This document shows positions 33,849-34,463 of a stretch of DNA of 34,463 nucleotides, piece by piece. The notes under the pieces are model-generated. The model was not told the DNA's origin, did no database searches, and saw nothing but the letters and a program-made list of their open reading frames with translations. Where the stretch lies: NCBI GenBank assembly GCA_019637105.1, contig JAHBWF010000082.1, forward strand, positions 1 through 34,463, written 5' to 3'. The DNA is from Labilithrix sp. (GTDB taxonomy: Bacteria; Myxococcota_A; Polyangia; Polyangiales; Polyangiaceae). Each line of letters begins with the position of its first letter. Position 1 is the first letter of the stretch. The translations under genes and the position numbers were made by a program.

Positions 33849-34463
33849 TCACGCGCCGACGTAGCGCGCGCGGGGGCGGAGCAGGTGGCCGCCCTCGCGC
33901 TGCTCGAGCGCGTGCGCGATCCACCCGGCGAGCCGTCCGCACGCGAAGACGGCGATCGCGGCGCCGCGGCGGAGCCCGAGCGCGCTCGCCAGCGCCGCGA
34001 GGCCGACGTCGACCGTCGGCGCCTCGCGCGCGACGAGGTGCATCGCGTTCGTCACCGCCACCAGCACCCGCACCGCGCGCGCCTTGCTCGAGAGCCGCCC
34101 TGCGATCTCGAGCAGGTGCGCGCCGCGCGGATCGCCGTCCGGGTAGAGCGGGTGCCCGTAGCCGGGGATCGCTTCGCCGCGCCCCAGCCGCGCGGCGACG
34201 ACCTCGGCGGCGCGCTCGGGTCGCTCGATCTCGGCGACCAGCGCCTCGACGCGCGCCGTCGCCGCCCCGTGGAGCGGGCCGGACAGCGCGGCGAGCGCCG
34301 CGACGATCGACGCCGTGAGGCTCGCGCCCGAGGACGCCGCGACGCGCGCCGCGAACGTCGACGCGTTGAGCTCGTGATCGGCGCAGAGGACGAGCGCCGC
34401 GTTCATGGCCTCGACGCTCGCCCGCGTGGTCCGCGCCCCGAGCGCCACGAGCAAGGAGCGCGC
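33849..34463 (-). CDS. Citrate synthase family protein, C-terminal part (partial)
   Basis: The frame is open to the right edge, so the N-terminus is missing; about 204 codons are visible. Family motifs in order: LCADHELNASTFAARVAAS, SGPLHGAATARVEAL (first catalytic His), IPGYGHPLYPDGDPRGAHLL (second His in GYGH), VDVGLAALASALGL (catalytic Asp), and FACGRLAGWIAHALEQREGG ending in RPRARYVGA. This is a complete catalytic set for condensing acetyl-CoA with oxaloacetate, or propionyl-CoA in a methylcitrate synthase. The DHELNASTFAAR and YPDGDPR wording resembles citrate-synthase-like proteins that carry an N-terminal DNA-binding domain in some bacteria, which lies outside the window if present. 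It converges with the SDR gene with a 4-bp gap and no room for a terminator. Confidence 0.9.
   Translation of the reverse strand, partial: ARSLLVALGARTTRASVEAMNAALVLCADHELNASTFAARVAASSGASLTASIVAALAALSGPLHGAATARVEALVAEIERPERAAEVVAARLGRGEAIPGYGHPLYPDGDPRGAHLLEIAGRLSSKARAVRVLVAVTNAMHLVAREAPTVDVGLAALASALGLRRGAAIAVFACGRLAGWIAHALEQREGGHLLRPRARYVGA

Noticed and set aside
1-34463. CRISPR arrays, mobile elements, tRNA or rRNA genes
   Set aside because: No regularly spaced direct repeats, transposase-like proteins or cloverleaf-type sequences were seen on either strand.

Overview
This is a very GC-rich, densely coded chromosomal window. It looks like a myxobacterium (Myxococcota, Polyangia type). The signs are strong G/C third-position bias, many GTG starts, Asp/Gly/Ala-rich lipoproteins, Cys-rich lipoproteins, a PknB-type kinase with a zinc-ribbon head, giant TPR solenoids and a sigma-54 promoter. 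I see no tRNA, rRNA, IS element, prophage or CRISPR array.

Left part (1-16.8 kb). The C-terminal end of a plus-strand TPR-like protein enters from the left edge. It converges on a long run of minus-strand genes read from 16.8 kb down to 0.6 kb. In transcription order these are: a zinc-ribbon/TPR membrane protein, signal peptide peptidase SppA, a ~1,790-codon TPR solenoid, a second large TPR-type protein, two lipoproteins (the second with carboxypeptidase-regulatory-like repeats), a TerB-like protein, and a two-gene split RdgC. Most spacings are 2-45 bp or overlapping, so much of this is probably one transcription unit. The theme is envelope and protein scaffolding, ending with a recombination/DNA-binding pair. 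From about 15.1 to 6.4 kb the coding frame jumps at about 20 places while coding character is kept. Both flanks are clean. I read this as mostly base-call or assembly indels rather than old pseudogenes, but decay cannot be excluded.

Middle (16.8-25.4 kb). A sigma-54 promoter drives a lipoprotein with 49 cysteines. A strong 12-bp hairpin separates it from a convergent, translationally coupled HEAT-repeat/methyltransferase pair. Divergent from that pair is an M23 (LytM-type) peptidase, followed by a membrane Ser/Thr kinase and a DUF481-type outer-membrane protein. A lipoprotein with two aspartic-protease-like lobes faces back toward the DUF481 gene.

Right part (25.4-34.5 kb). A structured intergenic region precedes a 1,812-aa TPR protein with an acidic, Thr/Pro-rich tail. 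After it come a convergent LD-carboxypeptidase (S66), a plus-strand pair of acyltransferase and an SDR-type protein lacking the usual Tyr/Lys, and the C-terminal part of a citrate synthase cut by the right edge.

Most unusual: the split RdgC operon, the TPR/SppA/lipoprotein array, the sigma-54-controlled Cys-rich lipoprotein, the two-lobed aspartic-protease lipoprotein, the SDR with a substituted catalytic pair, and the regulatory region at 25.0-25.4 kb. None of these can be called a new system from sequence alone.
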